Assembly: GCA_022763045.1 (NCBI GenBank)
Contig: JALEGI010000003.1
Location: forward strand, 18,153 to 82,152
Direction of reading: 5' to 3'
Length of the DNA stretch: 64,000 nt
DNA from: Simkaniaceae bacterium
GTDB lineage: Bacteria > Chlamydiota > Chlamydiia > Chlamydiales > JACRBE01
Part shown: positions 62,740 to 64,000 of the stretch, piece by piece
Numbering within the stretch: the first letter of the stretch is position 1
Layout of the letters: every line of letters starts with the position of its first letter
Notes under the pieces: generated by a model
Database searches by the model: none
Told to the model about the DNA's origin: nothing
What the model saw: only the letters and a program-made list of their open reading frames with translations
Program-made: the position numbers and the translations under genes

Positions 62740-63600
62740 ATGGAAATAGCAATCGGAAATAAAGGAGTAAAATCGGTCAACTTCACTATTGAGCTAGATA
62801 ACACAGAGCTTTCAGTAGAAATGGCCGAAACTCTTGAAGAAGCAGAGAACAAAAAAGCATTTTATATGATGCAATCAAGAATACAGAGCCTTTTTCGGAC
62901 AAATGTGAGCTTCCAGTCAACTCTCTCGATCTCTTATGGAGTCTTTACCGAAGAAACACCATTAAAGTTCCATGCAACTTTACTGACGCTAAAAAATCAA
63001 GGTCTAGTCGATGATGACAGATTCACTAGCCTAACAGAATCCCTTTGTAAAATTATTGATGTTGTACAAGCCGAGTTGACAGAGGAGGTTGAGAAGCACA
63101 AAGAACTGATTCATGATTTCTCAGAAACGATTGAATCTAATTATAATGTGACTCTTTTACACTTACTCTCTGGTGCTGGCAACGAGGTAGATGAATCTTT
63201 GTTTCGTATGGAAGAGCTCCTTAGACGTGTAAAAGAATTTAGAGGAAACCCGGAAAAAATAGGAAGCGAATGGGTGTATTTATTTATAGCGGAAGGAGCT
63301 TTGAGATCTCTGATAGAAAACATAAACGCAAGAGATTACGCAAGAGCACAAGATCGACTAGTCAAACTTCAAGAGGGAATTGAGGCTTTCTTAGGTAAAT
63401 ATGAATCTCACCTCCACCCTATTGCCGAGAGATCAATCGACGGACTAGCAGGCTGGCTTCAAGAACTATACAGAGGTTATCAAAGAATGGTCACAACCGG
63501 AATTGATCCTAAGGGCAAAGCTTATTACCCAAAATTAGGCTTAGTACTTGCCGAATACAAACTCTTTATGCCCAGGCGATTTGCCGCCGTCAAAAAGTAG
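62740..63600 (+). CDS. Hypothetical helical protein, second of a paralogous pair
   Basis: This 286-residue protein is homologous along its length to the preceding gene product. It keeps 'NPEKIGSEWVYLFIAEGAL', 'RLVKLQEGIEAFLGKYE' and 'SIDGLAGWLQELYRGYQRM'. The pair has diverged strongly outside these blocks, so the duplication is old. The C-terminal segment before 'MPRRFAAVKK' has a short insertion compared with the first copy. No known domain was recognised. AGGGG precedes the ATG. The gene ends just before the repeat array. Confidence 0.75.
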   Translation: MEIAIGNKGVKSVNFTIELDNTELSVEMAETLEEAENKKAFYMMQSRIQSLFRTNVSFQSTLSISYGVFTEETPLKFHATLLTLKNQGLVDDDRFTSLTESLCKIIDVVQAELTEEVEKHKELIHDFSETIESNYNVTLLHLLSGAGNEVDESLFRMEELLRRVKEFRGNPEKIGSEWVYLFIAEGALRSLIENINARDYARAQDRLVKLQEGIEAFLGKYESHLHPIAERSIDGLAGWLQELYRGYQRMVTTGIDPKGKAYYPKLGLVLAEYKLFMPRRFAAVKK

Positions 63601-63632
63601 TCTCTACACTTCAGCGTATGAGAGTCTCCCAC

Positions 63633-64000
63633 AGGCGAGCTGCGCTAGCTCGCCTCCTCGCTTATCCTCGGATCAAACCCCCTCCGGAGGTTCTCACCCC
63701 CCTCTTCCGCAAAGCAAAAAAGAGCCCAGTGGGCTCTGTCTTACGTTTTCGGAGGGATGGACTCGGCACTCCGTGCCTTCGCCCTACGGACGAGCTGCGC
63801 TGCGCTAGCTCGTCTCCTCGCTTATCCTCGGATCAAACCCCCTCCGGAGGTTCTCACCCCCTCTTCCGCAAAGCAAAAAAAGAGCCCAGTGGGCTCAAGT
63901 TTTCGTTTTCGGAGGGATGGACTCGGCACTCCGTGCCTTCGCCCTACGGGCGAGCTGCGCTGCGCCAGCTCGTCTCCTCGCTTATCCTCGAATCAAACCC
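63633..64000. repeat. Tandem 160-bp repeat array rich in hairpins, continuing beyond the window
   Basis: The segment starting 'cttatcctcg' recurs at 63661, 63821 and 63981, giving an exact 160-base period. The sequence is more GC-rich than its surroundings. Each unit holds inverted repeats: GGCGAGCT/AGCTCGCC-type (63634-63641 with 63647-63654), the palindrome CCTCCGGAGG (63681-63690), AGAGCCC/GGGCTCT (63721-63727 with 63731-63737) and GGCAC/GTGCC. On the minus strand the third is followed by a U-run and forms an intrinsic terminator. A 7-bp stem CGGAGGG/CCCTCCG spans 63750-63756 and 63840-63846. I see no gene here. Confidence 0.85.

Noticed and set aside
63548..63808. Open frame running into the repeat array
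   Set aside because: It reads hairpin-rich repeat DNA and the end of the upstream gene in another frame. The repeat structure is the better explanation.
63633..64000. CRISPR array
   Set aside because: The period is 160 bases, the whole unit is repeated rather than a short repeat with unique spacers, and there are no cas genes.

Overview
The window reads as chromosomal DNA of an environmental (amoeba- or arthropod-associated) member of the Chlamydiota. The main evidence is a Lys/Arg/Ala/Thr-repeat histone H1-like protein of the HctB type, a chlamydia-like gene order pyrG-yqgF-zwf-pgl, a PPi-dependent phosphofructokinase of chlamydial type, a MOMP-like outer-membrane barrel, and several lineage-specific proteins that look like inclusion-membrane or secreted effectors. 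It carries more metabolism than the human pathogens are known for: glutathione synthesis, glutamate decarboxylase, a DabAB-type inorganic-carbon uptake pair, photolyase, TspO, and a fused sulfate-activation enzyme. The organism call is inference from gene content; no rRNA or tRNA gene was seen.

Layout. 1-9.2 kb: the end of an ABC-2 permease, an S9 peptidase, a short secretin and an MFS transporter, then a tripartite EmrAB-TolC-like efflux operon on the minus strand. 9.2-16.7 kb: bifunctional glutathione synthase, purine permease, stand-alone Ddl, TsaC/Sua5, SlyD-like FKBP, TMEM14-like and PAP2 membrane proteins, HctB. 17-28.6 kb: glutaredoxin, GadC-like transporter, RarA, a strong candidate small RNA, M20 amidohydrolase, a catalytically dead M48 lipoprotein with TPRs, methyltransferase, NAPE-PLD-like hydrolase, PPi-PFK, serine dehydratase, and an unknown protein behind a clear promoter. 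28.7-34.2 kb: pyrG, yqgF, zwf, opcA and pgl, the entry to the oxidative pentose phosphate pathway. 34.2-43 kb: an unknown protein, cyclophilin, GGCT-like protein, SprT-DUF2786 fusion, acyl-CoA synthetase/GNAT, small hypotheticals, glutamate decarboxylase and a lipoprotein. 43-57 kb: exported-looking Sat-CysC, a large Inc-like membrane protein, GH130-like protein, a small protein with DsbB, VOC protein, TspO, photolyase, DMT transporter, O-methyltransferase, HIT, Nudix and MOMP-like porin. 57-61.7 kb: DUF4269, dabA, dabB and a divergent LysR regulator. 61.8-64 kb: two tandem paralogous unknown proteins and a GC-rich, hairpin-rich tandem repeat with a 160-bp period that runs off the window.

Together the genes support NADPH and thiol redox (zwf, opcA, pgl, gshF, glutaredoxin, DsbB), acid/GABA handling (gadB with a GadC-like exchanger 24 kb away), CO2/bicarbonate supply (dabAB) and envelope/host interaction (secretin, MOMP-like porin, Inc-like proteins). 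Features deserving attention are an independent-looking structured RNA at about 20.17-20.31 kb with its own promoter and terminator, several normally cytosolic enzymes with added N-terminal export signals, the DAB locus in a chlamydia, ten of twelve convergent gene pairs overlapping at their 3' ends, and the terminal repeat array with a minus-strand terminator in each complete unit.
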